Below, one piece after another: positions 12,239 to 13,019 of a stretch of 13,019 nt of DNA (positions are counted from its first letter, which is position 1; every line of letters starts with the position of its first letter). The notes beneath the pieces were generated by a model that was given only the letters and a program-made list of their open reading frames with translations, made no database searches and was not told the origin of the DNA. The position numbers and the translations under genes were made by a program. Source of the stretch: JAAYXU01 sp050942555 (GTDB lineage: Bacteria > Bacillota > Clostridia > Christensenellales > UMGS416); the NCBI GenBank assembly GCA_050942555.1, contig JBMNNN010000039.1:1-13019 (forward strand). Direction: 5' to 3'.

Positions 12239-13019
12239 CTAGTCCCGCTCGCGGCCGAAAAAGCACAGCCCCAGCGTATCGGGGCCCGCGTGCGCGCCGA
12301 TGACCGGGCCGATCATCTGCACGATCCATTCCTTGAAATGTATGCCGCTGTGCTCCACCATCGCCTTGAGCGCCACCGCGTCGTCCTCGCAGTCGGCGTG
12401 CAGGAGCATGCAGGCGTTGTCCTCGGGGTTCTCTACGCGCTCTGCTACCTTCTCAGCCAGATAGCGGATCGCCTTTTTGCGGCCCATCACCTTATCGACC
12501 AGCACGAGCTTGCCCTCGCGGCTGATGTGCAGCACCGGCTTGACGCTCAGCATCGTTCCGACCGCGGCGGCCGTGGCCGATATGCGCCCGCCCCGCCTGA
12601 GATGGTTGAGGTCGTTCACGGTAAAATAGCTGTTGGACCGGAGCATGTTCCCGCGCAGCCAGTCGATGACCTCGTCCATCGAGGCGCCCTGATCGCGCAG
12701 TACGAGCGCGCGGTACACGAGCAGCGCCATGCTTCCCGATATGCTCAGCGTATCGAATGTCTCGATGCGGCGCTGCGGAAATTCCTCGCGAAGCTGGGCC
12801 GCCGCAGTCGACAGATAGTCGTAGGCCGACGAGAGCTTCGACGAGAACGACAGGAACAGTATGTCCTGCCCGGATTCGAGCGTATTGCGGCAGAAGTCCA
12901 CATAATACTGCGGCGGGTAGGTCGACGTGGTGGGCATCTTGCCCTCGCGCATCGAGCGGAAGAAGCCGATAAAGTCGGTGGTCTCGCCCAGGTCGTAGCC
13001 GTAGTCGACGTCGTCAAGG
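12239..13019 (-). CDS. DegV family fatty-acid-binding protein, N-terminus outside window
   Basis: The frame is open from its stop at 12239 to the right edge, with 259 codons visible; about 25-35 N-terminal residues of a normal ~285-residue DegV protein are missing. The visible DegV features are the FRSMREGKMPTTSTYPPQYY segment, where the TTS part contacts the bound lipid head group, then ILFLSFSSKLSSAYDYL, an FDTLSISGSMALLVY helix and LNHLRRGGRIS, followed by KPVLHISREGKLVLVDKVMGRKKA and IGPVIGAHAGPDTLG. DegV/FakB proteins bind fatty acids, and FakB presents them to the kinase FakA. Whether this one is a FakB cannot be told. The thioesterase next door is consistent with lipid handling, though the genes are on opposite strands. 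Confidence 0.93.
   Translation of the reverse strand, partial: LDDVDYGYDLGETTDFIGFFRSMREGKMPTTSTYPPQYYVDFCRNTLESGQDILFLSFSSKLSSAYDYLSTAAAQLREEFPQRRIETFDTLSISGSMALLVYRALVLRDQGASMDEVIDWLRGNMLRSNSYFTVNDLNHLRRGGRISATAAAVGTMLSVKPVLHISREGKLVLVDKVMGRKKAIRYLAEKVAERVENPEDNACMLLHADCEDDAVALKAMVEHSGIHFKEWIVQMIGPVIGAHAGPDTLGLCFFGRERD

Noticed and set aside
1..13019. CRISPR arrays, tRNA, rRNA, transposase genes
   Set aside because: I saw no regularly spaced repeats, no cloverleaf-like segment and no transposase motif on reading both strands.

Overview
The window is GC-rich bacterial DNA with strong Shine-Dalgarno sites, sigma-A-type promoters (TATAAT with a 17-nt spacer) and a gene set typical of Firmicutes/Clostridia: a WalJ-type hydrolase, FloA flotillin with NfeD, a Spo0B-type histidine kinase, a LytTR regulator, DegV and RNase R. 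The GC content, frequent ATA isoleucine codons and a GH29 fucosidase with an AraC regulator would fit a high-GC, host-associated clostridial lineage. That placement is inference; there is no rRNA or other marker here to fix it.

Layout. (1) 1-3082, plus strand: a tight operon of an HD-domain phosphohydrolase (5' end cut off), a Nudix ADP-ribose pyrophosphatase (GTG start overlapping the previous stop) and RNase R. (2) 3083-3313: a GC hairpin, a short AT-rich repeat tract and a good promoter. (3) 3314-4760: walJ and a DUF1349 protein. (4) 4855-8860: one apparent transcription unit with its own promoter and a strong terminator. It holds a two-TM sensor kinase, a short NfeD, the flotillin FloA, a one-TM proline-rich protein and a LytTR response regulator whose start overlaps the stop before it. 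(5) 8861-9262: a repeat-like intergenic element with a perfect 12-bp inverted repeat, then a promoter. (6) 9263-11470: an AraC-family regulator (+) convergent with a GH29 alpha-L-fucosidase (-), sharing a bidirectional hairpin. (7) 11471-11817: a regulatory region with overlapping divergent promoters and stem-loops. (8) 11818-13019: an acyl-CoA thioesterase (+) and a DegV protein (-, cut off by the window end), convergent with only 7 bp between their stops.

The most interesting unit is region 4. A kinase with almost no extracellular part and a LytTR regulator bracket an NfeD-flotillin-accessory module. This suggests a membrane-organisation module with its own two-component control. Flotillins and NfeD proteins are known to work together in membrane microdomains, and a link from flotillin to kinases is known in Bacillus; this particular arrangement is what deserves checking.
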